A stretch of DNA of 64,000 bases from Megalonaias nervosa. Its lineage: Eukaryota; Mollusca; Bivalvia; Unionida; Unionidae. Below the pieces are notes generated by a model that saw nothing but the letters and a program-made list of their open reading frames with translations, was not told the origin of the DNA and made no database searches. Below, one piece after another: positions 48,265-57,500 of the stretch (its first letter is position 1; each line of letters begins with the position of its first letter). The position numbers and the translations under genes were made by a program. The stretch is from contig JAECUM010009728.1 in the NCBI GenBank assembly GCA_016617855.1, forward strand, positions 1-64,000. The letters run 5' to 3'.

Positions 48265-49216
48265 AAATGAGGTCACGTGATTGAATGAGCTAAAAATACC
48301 TATGCGATATAACTCGCTGAAATTTACCGATAAAATTGGTTATTATACATTCTCTGAGAAATCTAACAGTTCACATTAAACATAAATACTTGAGAAATAA
48401 ATTATTCATTCTAAATGCGTGTTGTATGTTTAATGTCTATCTGTCTGTTCAGTAAGCGCATGCTCATATACATTATTTTATTGTGTATTCTTAAGTGAGA
48501 CAGTGGCCGAAGTGGTTAAAGCGTACAAATTTTCGATCGACCAGTGAAAACGACTTCATGGGTTCAAGAAAAAACAAACGCGGTTGACATATTGTCGGCG
48601 TCTGCGACAGATGCTATTACAGTAGGGGAACCCGCAACACATCGAAAAAAGACGAGATATACTTAAATGGGTAATTGTAAGCTTTTAAAAAACAACTAAC
48701 CCAGGTGCAACTTGCCTGGCCCTTCCGAGCCCCAAAAGGGGCGTTCATTTTAAGGCGCCCGGGGTTCACTTGGAGGGGGAGCGAGCTTGATCATAAATTA
48801 ACAAACTAAAATTCAGCCTGGACAGCCCTCTGAATCTCTAAAATTTCGTTTCGCCCTTAGCGATTCACCAGGGGGCGTGTTCACGCACAATGGAAAAAGA
48901 AAAATCCTCTTAATCTCTAAACATTTGCACTCAGCGATCCAACAATTGCAATGGAAATAGAAAAATATAACAATTACCCAAGATTTAAGAGATATTCAAT
49001 GTCATTCAGCCTGGCCGCTTGTACTTCCCTTTGCTATTTTTCTTTAGTGACAGATTACAGTATGGTGGCTCTGAGTCATGTATAAATTCAGGTCATTCGC
49101 GATTATTTTTTTTTTTCTCTTGTTCATAAAAGTGTCTGATTCCATAAGGAGGGTTTATTGATGGGTAATAAAAATTTGTCGGCCGCCATTTTGAGTAGGG
49201 TCGGCCCCCCACCCTC
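48255..49216 (-). repeat. element 1 right terminal inverted repeat
   Basis: Reverse-complement partner of 35,011-36,545, about 0.96 kb. It has one copy of the unit that is amplified on the left, plus a 45-nt segment missing there. The outer end is C-rich ('tcggccccccaccctcc'). Confidence 0.9.
48498..48576 (+). promoter_or_regulatory. tRNA-like segment with A box inside the right TIR
   Basis: 'gacagtggccgaagtggtta' is a perfect tRNA A-box context (TGGCCGAAGTGG). About 50 nt later 'catgggttcaagaaa' looks like a T-arm/B box whose last bases are degraded. The spacing resembles class-II (Ser/Leu) tRNAs. The left TIR keeps the A box but has lost the B box. Possible Pol III promoter or priming site; not a functional tRNA gene by eye. 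Confidence 0.5.
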
Positions 49217-49296
49217 CTGTTGTTTCTGGATACCCCAACTTCAAAGCAGTATCTATGGTTCCTGTTGCTGTCGTACTTATTTGTGAATGTCTCTGT

Positions 49297-49422
49297 GTCC
49301 ATTTAAACCCACCAGCAGGCATGGACTGCGTCAATGCCCATTCATAAGACTGATAGCATCAAGGTAAATGATGTCAAGATACATGGTCGGCAAAACTGAT
49401 TAAGATAATTTACTACAATACC
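49297..49422 (-). repeat. inverted-repeat arm, outer side of the right TIR
   Basis: Reverse complement of 48,148-48,264, beginning 'atttaaacccaccagcaggc' and ending 'tttactacaatacca'. It lies about 80 nt outside the TIR end. Confidence 0.88.
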
Positions 49423-49564
49423 ACATTTAAGGCATGGTCGAGCACTTAGACCAACGCGTAACGCAAACCATGCGATTTACAGTATTCGTAATGACAAGTT
49501 CTGCAGCGCAGTTCATATTTCCAAGTTTACATCTTTGCATTGACTGCGTTCTGTTGCGGAAGTT

Positions 49565-50048
49565 CAGTCTTTAATTAAATTTTCAATTGCTTTGATCTCT
49601 TGTCTTTTTGTTTTCAACTGCTTTATACACTGTGGCATGTAATAAAACACTTCATAATTCAGAGGATAGTACTCAAATTGTAAACAATGAATTGTTCGAT
49701 ACTTTTTTCCGCACAAGAAAGTGACTTTTATTCTCATATCAAGCTCTGCTAAATAAACGGCTCATCTTCCCGTTCCTGACCAAACAGGCAAGGTCTCAAC
49801 TCATACTAATTTTTTTTTCAAGCGTAAATCAGGCCCAAGTACCTCTAATCCATTATAAAATTGTATCCCAGTTATTATGCCGCTCATTTTGCGTTGATAT
49901 CCAATAATCTCAAACATTTTGTGCTACTTGTACATATAACCCATGCTGCTGATTCTTTGGTAAATATATTACATAATTACAACTGTCTTCCTTCTGCGTT
50001 GTGGTAGACTTCATATTTCTTCTCACGGTCGGTGAGTGTGTATGCCAT
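49565..50048 (-). pseudogene. unknown protein relic of about 160 codons
   Basis: ATG 50048 opens 'MAYTLTDREKKYEVYHNAEG'. After stops and frame changes the reading continues with 'VETLPVWSGTG' and an uninterrupted 70-codon end, 'AVYLAELDMRIKVTFLCGKK', 'YRTIHCLQFEYYPLNYEV' and 'YYMPQCIKQLKTKRQEIKA', to TGA at 49,565. I do not recognise it. It sits just outside element 1, on the replicase strand, and may belong to the same third element as the PolB relic or be a captured gene. Confidence 0.45.
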
Positions 50049-50325
50049 AGTTATATTATAATTTTAAATGCATCTCTTTAATTAATTTATCCTTGATAAT
50101 CTTCATTGCTACTACTATATTCGCTTATTACATCATGATTAGAGTATTCACTTCATTACCCACACTGGCTTTTAGTTTAGATAAGTAACCATAATCTAAA
50201 ATCGATCCTAATATTACTACTGTAACTAATCTTAAAATCGGACTTGACATAAGTTTTACAGAAGGACATTTTACTCTGAGTACATACTAAAATGTTTTTT
50301 GGGGGTTTTTTTTGTTTTTTTTTTT

Positions 50326-50562
50326 TTAAATGAGGACCCTGATAAATCTATATATACTACAGATGATTACCGATTTAACCAGTTTTTGGTTTGTTTGATT
50401 TCTTTCCTCGTCGTTTGGAGGACAAATTGATGAATAACCTGGGATTGTACAATCGACAGCCTTCGTGACCTTGGCGTCAAATGCGAATCTCGCAACCATT
50501 CCAATATTTGTAACCGTTAACGGGTACAATTTACAGTCTATGGCTGTTTGCCAGATATACAT
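50326..50562 (-). other. open frame of 78 codons, doubtful
   Basis: ATG 50562, 'MYIWQTAIDCKLYPLTV', with a possible splice donor (GTAATC) at about 50,368. No family recognised. It could be an exon of an unknown host gene or chance. Confidence 0.25.
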
Positions 50563-50799
50563 AATTAAATTTTTTTATGACGTGTTTGCATTTCAACAGC
50601 TTTTTTGGTAGCCTATTTCCAGATCTTTGCAAACCTTAATAGTGGCTTGGACTACAAAATATTTTTTTAAAAAGGTTTCAGTTTCCATCAAAGAGTGAAT
50701 TACAAAATTAAACTTCAGGAGATTGTGATGTCTGAGCCAAATTAAAGATTAAAGAAATATGTAGCCTATGCCAGATTTTGAATGCAAAGTACAACTCTC

Positions 50800-50807
50800 T
50801 CCCCCCC

Positions 50808-50882
<75 letters not shown>
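50800..50882. repeat. compound (CT)n(CA)n microsatellite
   Basis: A C9 run, then about 24 CT units, then about 10 CA units. Confidence 0.95.
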
Positions 50883-50883
<1 letters not shown>

Positions 50884-51020
50884 GAAATTCGGGCTGACAA
50901 AGAGAGTCAGATAATAATTTTCCTCAATGAGATTTCAAAATTCAAGCCCTAAAGACACATACGCAAAAAATGCCATATTGTACTTGCATTAAACGTTTCG
51001 AGACTATAGCACGATGAGTT

Positions 51021-51625
51021 ACTGAAAATCTTTAAGCCGCTACAGGAGACATTTCTCACACAGCTTCAGAACATTTTTAAATCTATAGTAGATGGTGTTA
51101 CTACGACCCTCAGCGCCAGAATAACGGAACTGGAATCAGAGAACGCACAACTCAGGACATGATTCAGAACGAACAACTAAAAACGCGGACTTTTTCGGAA
51201 CAGTACAGCACCCGAAAACTATCACAGTAAACTGTATTCCCAAAAAGCCATGATGAGGACGCTGACAAATACATCCTGAAAATGTCTAAATTCATCTGTT
51301 TAAACTTGGACTTAAAGAAAATTGACAGATCACACTAGCTGAAGTATAACGGGCAGTCACACCACTCTTGTACGTCATTATAAAATTTACCACGTATCGT
51401 GCCTGTCAGAAACTGTATTAAGTCCGTACACATATCAAGGACAAGGGTTACTAATCTTATTATAGAGATTCTGACCAAAACAAAACGTAATCTGCTTTTC
51501 GAAGCCAGGAAGCTAGTGAAATCCATGCGCCTAGGTTGAGCTTGGACACCTGATGGGACGATCTTGGTAAACGACCAATTGTTAAAAATCCATCGCATAA
51601 ATTTTGGTGATGACGTGGTGGAACT
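51021..51625 (+). pseudogene. LINE ORF1-like (coiled coil plus RNA-binding) relic
   Basis: Across frames the plus strand reads as the tail of a retrotransposon ORF1 protein. There is a coiled-coil segment ('ARITELESENAQLR'), then 'SEQYSTRKLSQ', 'DADKYILKMSKFICLNLDL', 'KKIDRSH', 'LLFEARKLVKSMRL' and 'AWTPDGTILVND'. The order matches the coiled-coil, RRM and C-terminal domains of L1-type ORF1 proteins. Multiple stops; dead copy. Its 3' part also yields the minus-strand frames at 51,335-51,657, which are shadows. Confidence 0.6.
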
Positions 51626-52024
51626 TCTGCCAGGTATATATTTATATTCTCTTTCAAAGAGCCTTCAGAGCTTCGCCATCTACTTCTATGGAGATATGAA
51701 ACTTCGTTTCATGACCGATGAAAGTCACAGTTCATTTTGGCTTTATTACATTATTGTTATATTACTACCCGCCCTTATTATAGGTTCAATGTACTTTTCC
51801 TTACTTTCGTTTGCTATTTACACTGACTTTGTATTTTGCAATTGTAACATGTTCCCATTCGCCCTTACACCCAGTTAACATTTTTTTTTTTAAATTTCTT
51901 AACGAAAATACGTATAAATTCAATTTCCACACAGGACTGCATTTCTGTACATTTTCATAGCATCTTCTGCACTTTTTTTAATTATTTATCTCGAGAGGTT
52001 TGTTTATAAAGTAGTGCTAGAACA
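51626..52024. other. host DNA between the LINE relic and element 2
   Basis: Hydrophobic frame at 51,716-51,878 is unsupported. Nothing else recognised. Confidence 0.4.
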
Positions 52025-52034
52025 TTAGTAGTAA

Positions 52035-52245
52035 TAGGGGTTACCGTAGCGTCAATGGGAATTAGCATTACAGACCCCTCCCCCGGGCCCGTATAGCATC
52101 AAGAAATAAAAGCACACCCTGGGCCTGTATAGCGTCAATGGAAAATTGGGTAGAGTGACTAGCACACCCTGGGCCTGTATAGCGTCAATGGAAATTTTTG
52201 TAGAGCGGCGACTAGTAGACTGTGGGTTTGTATAGCGATAAGCGA
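52035..52245. repeat. 50-bp tandem repeats at the left end of element 2
   Basis: Units containing 'agcacaccctgggcctgtat' and 'agcgtcaatggaaa' start at 52,111 and 52,161. Degenerate units are at about 52,071 and 52,211, and a first partial one is at about 52,035. They sit at the outer flank of the first element 2 gene and are probably part of its terminal repeat. The matching right end lies beyond the window, so this is inference. Confidence 0.65.
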
Positions 52246-52254
52246 CAGGTGGCA

Positions 52255-52304
52255 TGACGTCACACTGGTAACAATGTAGCAAAAAGAGAAGTACTGTGAC
52301 GTCA
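52255..52304. promoter_or_regulatory. two CRE palindromes (TGACGTCA) near the element 2 end
   Basis: Exact 8-bp palindromes at 52,255-52,262 and 52,297-52,304, 42 bp apart. A third is at 52,903-52,910 in the early promoter. CREB/ATF sites of this kind drive adenovirus early genes. Confidence 0.6.
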
Positions 52305-52437
52305 GGCTACCTGAGAGAGGGCTATAGACAAACACGAATCAAGAGCGTTCGTGTTTTTTAGTAGAGGAAGGGTTTATATATATTCGTTTAGGGTGGAGAT
52401 AAAATGAAAATTAAGATCTTTTCGAGGCATTGGAAGT

Positions 52438-52453
52438 GGCCCTGAAAAGGGCC
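52438..52453 (-). terminator. histone-type 3' stem-loop for the minus-strand early gene
   Basis: Minus strand reads GGCCCT-TTTC-AGGGCC, a perfect six-pair stem with four-base loop that fits the histone mRNA consensus. An A/C-rich 5' flank (CAAACAAC) and ACTTCC follow the usual pattern. It lies 32 nt past the TAA at 52,486. Eleven nt after the stem is CTCGAAAAGA, in the position of a histone downstream element. Confidence 0.75.
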
Positions 52454-52485
52454 GTTGTTTGTTATGTGATGTTAACACCATTCCG

Positions 52486-52740
52486 TTAACATACAGGACA
52501 TCGCATAGGTCTTCTTATCTTCCTCAAATTTCTCAAAGTTTGTCTTAAACTGTGTCTCACTTCTGGTCCGTAGATGAGAGTCCGCTTAAGACAGCCTTGT
52601 CTTTCCACATAGCATCTTCTTTTCCAAATAGTGGCACCGGTGATCCGGATGACAGTCCATTTTGTTTTCACATACATGGGTAAGTCTGTACGGAACAGCA
52701 TTGAGGATACCAAAGTAGAGGATTCTACGTCGATCAACAT
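52486..52740 (-). CDS. small basic cysteine-containing protein, element 2 early gene
   Basis: 84 residues, strongly basic in the second half ('IWKRRCYVERQGCLKRT', 'LRQTLRNLRKIRRPMRC') with three cysteines; no family recognised. ATG 52740 is chosen because the TATA at 52,785-52,794 and its initiator (about 52,770) lie upstream. An overlapping frame from 52,783 would begin before the expected start site. Its 3' end carries a histone-type stem-loop at the canonical distance from this stop codon, which independently supports this frame. It is divergently paired with the gene at 52,976. A nucleic-acid-binding role is a guess from charge. Confidence 0.55.
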   Translation of the reverse strand: MLIDVESSTLVSSMLFRTDLPMYVKTKWTVIRITGATIWKRRCYVERQGCLKRTLIYGPEVRHSLRQTLRNLRKIRRPMRCPVC

Positions 52741-52784
52741 CTTCTCTGTGACGAGAACAGGTGAAGGAAATGAAGTGAACCACG

Positions 52785-52794
52785 TTTATTTATA
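52785..52794 (-). promoter_or_regulatory. TATA box of the minus-strand early gene
   Basis: TATAAATAAA on the minus strand, followed 21 nt later by TCATT. Confidence 0.6.
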
Positions 52795-52902
52795 GTGGAA
52801 GACCGGATCGAAACGGATTGAAAGGGTTCACCAATCCCAACACGCGTTACAAAATTCAGTCACTTCGCGGAGTCTGTCTTCCAATCCGAAGAGAGCTACC
52901 TG

Positions 52903-52925
52903 TGACGTCACATTTCCTATATAGG
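52903..52925 (+). promoter_or_regulatory. CRE plus TATA box of the plus-strand early gene
   Basis: TGACGTCA at 52,903-52,910 then TATATAGG at 52,918-52,925, only 7 nt apart. 'GCATTG' is at 52,942, and the ATG follows at 52,976. Confidence 0.65.
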
Positions 52926-52975
52926 CACACTAGCGTCTGTGCGCATTGAATCGATGCGGTATTGTTTTGTGAAAC

Positions 52976-53614
52976 ATGACGGAAGCTAAGAAGACAGTGA
53001 ATTGGGGTGCACCGGCTGTGGAGACGAGAAGTAATGGTACAGCAGCAGCTACCAAAGTGAACACAGTGCTACTTCCCGAAGAGGTTGATTTCAACTGGGA
53101 TTTAGTGGATTTTTTATCTTCTTCCCAAGAATTTGTTCCGGTACCAGTACCTTCGCCACTTTCTCCTTCTTTACCACGTGTCGACGATTTTAAACAAAGA
53201 CAGAGAGAAGAATTGGAGAAATTTTTACAGCAGCAGAAAGAAGCAGAGCAAGCATTTCTTCTTGAACAGAAACAGCGAGAAGAAGAAGAAGAGGCAAGAA
53301 GGAAACGACAGGAAGAAGAAGCAGTAGAGAAGAAACAAAGTCTAGGAGAGAAGGAGAACAGCGAAAGTCAAACGGTCACGGTACTCTTGGACATTTTGGC
53401 CGAGTTAAGAAGTCTGAAACAAATGTATCAGACTTCTTTATTACGACCCAAGAGAAAAAGACCTTCCCGAGCCAAACAACCTAACCCTGTGACTACACCA
53501 CAGATACCACCCCTAGTGATATCTACTAAATCATTGACAGGAGCAAGTCCACAAGTAGGCCTTGGCCGTGGCAAAGGCTTAAGACAGTTAAAGCGAATTG
53601 ATTCTCGTTCCTGA
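52976..53614 (+). CDS. acidic/coiled-coil protein, putative early transcription regulator of element 2
   Basis: 212 residues, uninterrupted. Residues 35-48 form an acidic-hydrophobic patch ('PEEVDFNWDLVDFL') like a transactivation domain. Residues 70-125 are a Glu/Gln/Lys-rich coiled coil. Residues 134-156 are a leucine-rich helix, and 158-168 a basic nuclear-localisation-like cluster ('RPKRKRPSRAK'), followed by a Gly/Arg-containing tail. No sequence family is recognised. Promoter with CRE and TATA, placement beside the terminus and divergent pairing resemble an adenovirus-type early region. Its mRNA appears to end in a histone stem-loop (53,646-53,661). Regulatory function is inference. Confidence 0.7.
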   Translation: MTEAKKTVNWGAPAVETRSNGTAAATKVNTVLLPEEVDFNWDLVDFLSSSQEFVPVPVPSPLSPSLPRVDDFKQRQREELEKFLQQQKEAEQAFLLEQKQREEEEEARRKRQEEEAVEKKQSLGEKENSESQTVTVLLDILAELRSLKQMYQTSLLRPKRKRPSRAKQPNPVTTPQIPPLVISTKSLTGASPQVGLGRGKGLRQLKRIDSRS

Positions 53615-53645
53615 GTTTGTTCTAAGGAAAAAACAAACACTCAAC

Positions 53646-53661
53646 AGTCCTTTTCAGGGCT
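53646..53661 (+). terminator. histone-type 3' stem-loop for the plus-strand early gene
   Basis: AGTCCT-TTTC-AGGGCT, six paired bases and a TTTC loop, preceded by CAAC and followed by ACCCA as in metazoan histone mRNAs. The outer pair is A-U here and G-C in the minus-strand copy, a compensatory difference. It starts 31 nt after the TGA at 53,614. CTCGAAAAGA follows 10 nt after the stem; its AAAAGAG portion could pair with the CUCUUUU typical of U7 snRNA. Confidence 0.78.
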
Positions 53662-53956
53662 ACCCAATACTCTCGAAAAGAGTGACTATTCATTTTGCCA
53701 AAATCAATTAAAACTCAAAATCCCTTCTTTAACCCTATGATGTACGTGTTGTGAGTGTATGAGTGTAGGTCCTTATTATTTCTAAATAATGAAAACCAAG
53801 AGACACTTACGTTTTTTTCAGTTTGGTCTATTCTGTTACAAATTTTTTACAATTCAATATCACAACATAACACAACACAACACTTTTAAAAAAGTTCATA
53901 GATTTCTTCTATGTCTTTTTTCTTTCACTCTCTCTGTTTTTTCAATTTCTTCACTT

Positions 53957-54103
53957 TTACACTTTTTTCCTCTTCTTCTTCTTCTTCTTCTCACATTTTT
54001 CTCGTCTTCTTTTCTTTTCTGTCTTCTCTTTCTGAACGTGTCGGGGTTCTTCTTTTGTCGAGGTCACCTCTGTTTCTTCTTCCTCCTTCTCCTGCTCCTG
54101 TTA
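53957..54103 (-). other. in-frame open extension after the zinc-knuckle stop codon
   Basis: Directly after the TAA at 54,101-54,103, the same frame stays open for 47 codons encoding a Glu-rich then Lys/Arg-rich tail ('QEQEKEEEETEVTSTKEE' and onward), closing at 53,957. This may be a disabled C-terminal domain, a readthrough extension, or simply low-complexity 3'UTR. Confidence 0.45.
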
Positions 54104-54370
54104 TTTCTTAGGGCACTCTGAAGACCAATGTCCTTTCTCTTGACAATGATAACAGGTATCTTGACTTTTGTTTCTTTTGACACTGGCCTTGCTTCTTTGA
54201 CGGTCTGGACATTCTGTAGCCCAATGCCCTTTCTTTTGACAGATATAGCAAGTATCTTGACTTTTATCTCGAAAGGAAGGAGAGTAGTCCGTCGGCTTGT
54301 CTGAAGAAAACTTTCTTATCACACCTCGCAATGCTCTAATCAGAAGTTCGATCTGTGTGGGTTCTTCCAT
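54101..54370 (-). CDS. double zinc-knuckle (CCHC) protein, element 2
   Basis: 89 residues with two CX2CX4HX4C knuckles, 'CYICQKKGHWATEC' (residues 41-54) and 'CYHCQEKGHWSSEC' (73-86), separated by a basic linker; these motifs bind single-stranded nucleic acid. The N-terminal 30 residues form a helix. ATG 54370 has a TATA (TATATAAA, 54,431-54,424) and a TCAGT initiator upstream. It shares a 133-bp bidirectional promoter with PolB. Likely role: nucleic-acid chaperone or accessory factor for replication or packaging (inference). An in-frame extension follows the stop. Confidence 0.75.
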   Translation of the reverse strand: MEEPTQIELLIRALRGVIRKFSSDKPTDYSPSFRDKSQDTCYICQKKGHWATECPDRQRSKASVKRNKSQDTCYHCQEKGHWSSECPKK

Positions 54371-54423
54371 TGTGCTGGTCGGCTTGAGAGCGAAATGAAT
54401 ACTGAGAGGGGAGTCACTAGCCC

Positions 54424-54459
54424 TTTATATATGCCCTGGTCTGACATAGATATATAGGG
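54424..54459. promoter_or_regulatory. bidirectional promoter, two TATA boxes
   Basis: Minus-strand TATATAAAGG (54,431 down) serves the zinc-knuckle gene, with TCAGT 26 nt after its first base. Plus-strand TATATAGGG (54,451) serves PolB, with TCATT at 54,481. Confidence 0.65.
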
Positions 54460-54503
54460 TTCATGGTGTTTCACAGGTAGTCATTTGACTTTTTGCCGTC
54501 AAG

Positions 54504-57500
54504 ATGAAACGATCGCATCATTTCGAAAAGAAAGAAGAAGAAAGTAAGAGGCAGAAACGTGATTTATCGCCTCGCACAGTAGCTGAAGTCTTGGCACAAA
54601 TTCATGCCAGCGATTTTGAAGATGAGATGAGTGAACCAGAATCGAAGCCTAAAGAGTCTACACCAAATCAAAGTCCATTACCACCCGTAAACCCTGAAAA
54701 GTACTACCATATTCGGGAGACGGACAAACGCTCTTCCAGAAAATTTAGAACCACGGCCTACACGTACGCGGTGAAGTTTAAAGATTTCAAGTCTGACGTA
54801 CCCTTGGAAAAAGCAGAAGGGTTCATCACCGATGTGTGGGATTCTTTGTTAACCACACTAAAACTTTCTATTCATCACGACAATTTGAAGTCTCCCGTTT
54901 GGATCGAGTTTAGCAGTCCAACAGAATTGACACCTTCCAAAATCATGGACAAGATTCAACACGTACAACAATCCAACGACAAATTTCACATCACGGACGG
55001 AAAAGCGACACTGTACATGACCCACGTGTCTCTTCCCCAAGGGACAGGTAAAAAAAAGTTGATGTTGGTAGACAACTTGCGTAACCTCAAGCGTAGTCTC
55101 GTCCAAATTAACAATCCAAAAGACAAGATGTGTTTAGCCCGTGCCATCGTGGTGGGACAAACGTATGCCGACAAGAACGATACGGTAGAATGGAAAAGAG
55201 CCTGGAAAACTATTCAACAATCGGACCGAGCCAAACAACGAAAAGAAGCAGAACTCCTGTTACAGCAAGCGGGGTTAGCTAAAGACACACCCTGTGGCAT
55301 TCCTGAAATGCAAAAGTTGCAAGACGTCTTGGCTCCACGTTACACCTTGAAAGTTCACCCTCAAGAAGTGCGCGGACCTCTGTTGTTTCGAGGTCAAGAT
55401 TTTAAAGACGGAAAATACATTCACGTCTATCATCACGATGAACATTTTGATGCCATTACCAGTATCACTGCATTCCTGTCATACAGTTATTACTGTGAGA
55501 AATGTGACTATGGCTATAACAATCGAGAGCAACACAAGCATTGTGGATCGAAATGCTCAGGATGTTTAGCCTCTACACCCTGTCTGGACGAAGGACAAGA
55601 ACGAGTGCATTGCTCTGCTTGTCAGCGCACGTTTGTCAGTCCTGCCTGTTACCAACAACACCTAAAGACGCAAGGTTCACAGCAGAAATGTGCTTGTCAG
55701 CTCTTGAGATTGTGCCCTACTTGTGGACAAGGCATACGTACCAATAGTGTTAAGTTACACATTTGTCGAGGAAAGAAACGATGTCACATTTGTCGCCAAA
55801 TCATGGACTTGGAACACCAATGCTACATTCAAAAATACCATTCTAAACATGAAGAAGAAGATAATGACCAGAAGAAGAAAGGGAATTTCATCTTTTTCGA
55901 TTTCGAATGCATGCAAGAGACTGGTATTCACATTCCTAATTTCTGCGTGGCTCACCGAACGTGCGAGAAGTGCATCCAAGAGCCTATCTTGGCTCATTGC
56001 CCTCATTGCAGCAAGATTCCTGGAGGACGTGAAAAAATCTTTCGAGGACCGAACACACTAGCCGATTTTGCCCAATGGATCTTAAACCCTATCGACGAGA
56101 CGTGGAGCCAAGAAGATATCGAACGTTACGGAGATTGTCATCGCCATGCCACGGTGATGGCTCACAATTTCTCGGGATACGATGGACAATTTCTGTTGAG
56201 ATACTATACGGAACAAAGTACCGAACGTCCGAAAGTAACTTTGAACGGAGCCAAAATCATTTCCATGCAAGTGGGACAAGTACAGTTTAAAGATTCAATG
56301 AGTTACTTGGCTATGCCTTTGAGCCGCATGCCTAAAACGTTTGGCATGACAGAAATGGCCAAAGGCTATTTTCCACACTTTTTCAATACCGAAGCCAATC
56401 AACACGCCGTTCTACCCCATTTGCCTGAGGCTCACTACTATGACCCCGACAACATGCGTACCGAACAACGAGAAGCTTTCTACGCATGGTACCAGACTCA
56501 CGCTTCGGACCCTTTTGACTTTCAAGAAGAAATGTTAAAATATTGTCGTTCCGACGTAGACATTTTACGTCGCTGCTGTGGAAAATTTCGAGAGCTGTTC
56601 ATGGAACACGGAGGGATCGATCCTTTGAAAGAAGCTTGTACCATTGCCAAAGCGTGTTCCTTAGTGTATCGTCAACGATTCATGCCCGAAAACACCCTAG
56701 CTGTCATCAGTCCTCAAACGACCAGTTTTGTCAAACGTCAATACTCGGTCAAAGCCCTACGTTGGTTACATTACTTGTGTGAGAAGGAAGACAAATGGAT
56801 CCAACATGCTCGCAACGGAGGAGGCGAAAAGACCATCGGAAGGTATTCGGTAGACGGCTGGGACTTAGAAAACCCTCAAATCGTGTACGAGTTTAACGGG
56901 TGCTTATTTCACGGATGTCCCATCTGCTACCCTCAACGTGGCACTAAAAACCAGTTTTTACAACGGACCATGGAAGACTTGTACCAGGCCACTTGTCAGC
57001 GCCGCTTGAAGTTAGAAGAGCAAGGATACCAAGTAGTGGAAATGTGGGAACACGAGTACGATCAGCGATTGAAAACCGATCCCGAGTTTAAGCGCATCGT
57101 GGAAAGTTACAAGCTGGTGGACCCTCTGAACCCGCGGGACAGTTTGTACGGAAGACGGACGAATGCCACCTGTTTGCTGTACCAAGTCGACGAGGAGAAA
57201 GGAGAAGAAATCAAATACTTGGACGTGTGTTCTCTGTATCCGTACGTGTGCAAATATTGCCACTTTCCCGCAGGGCACCCACAATTGCTGACAGAACACA
57301 TCGACGTGGACAATATTCGACAATACGAAGGACTGATCAAGTGTAAAGTCTTGCCTCCCACGAACTTGTACCATCCCGTTTTACCACATCAATGCCAAGG
57401 AAAACTGATGTTTCCCTTGTGTCGTACTTGTGCTGAAACGTGCAACCAAGACCACCCTTGTCAGCACACTCAGGAAGAACGAGCCTTGACGGGAACGTGA

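Noticed and set aside
52586..52783. Alternative minus-strand frame for the left early gene
   Set aside because: Its ATG would precede the expected transcription start and its stop is not at histone-like distance from the stem-loop. The 52,740-52,486 frame fits both.
53789..54121. Plus-strand frames with Phe/Ser/Leu runs
   Set aside because: Complement of the charged extension behind the zinc-knuckle gene.
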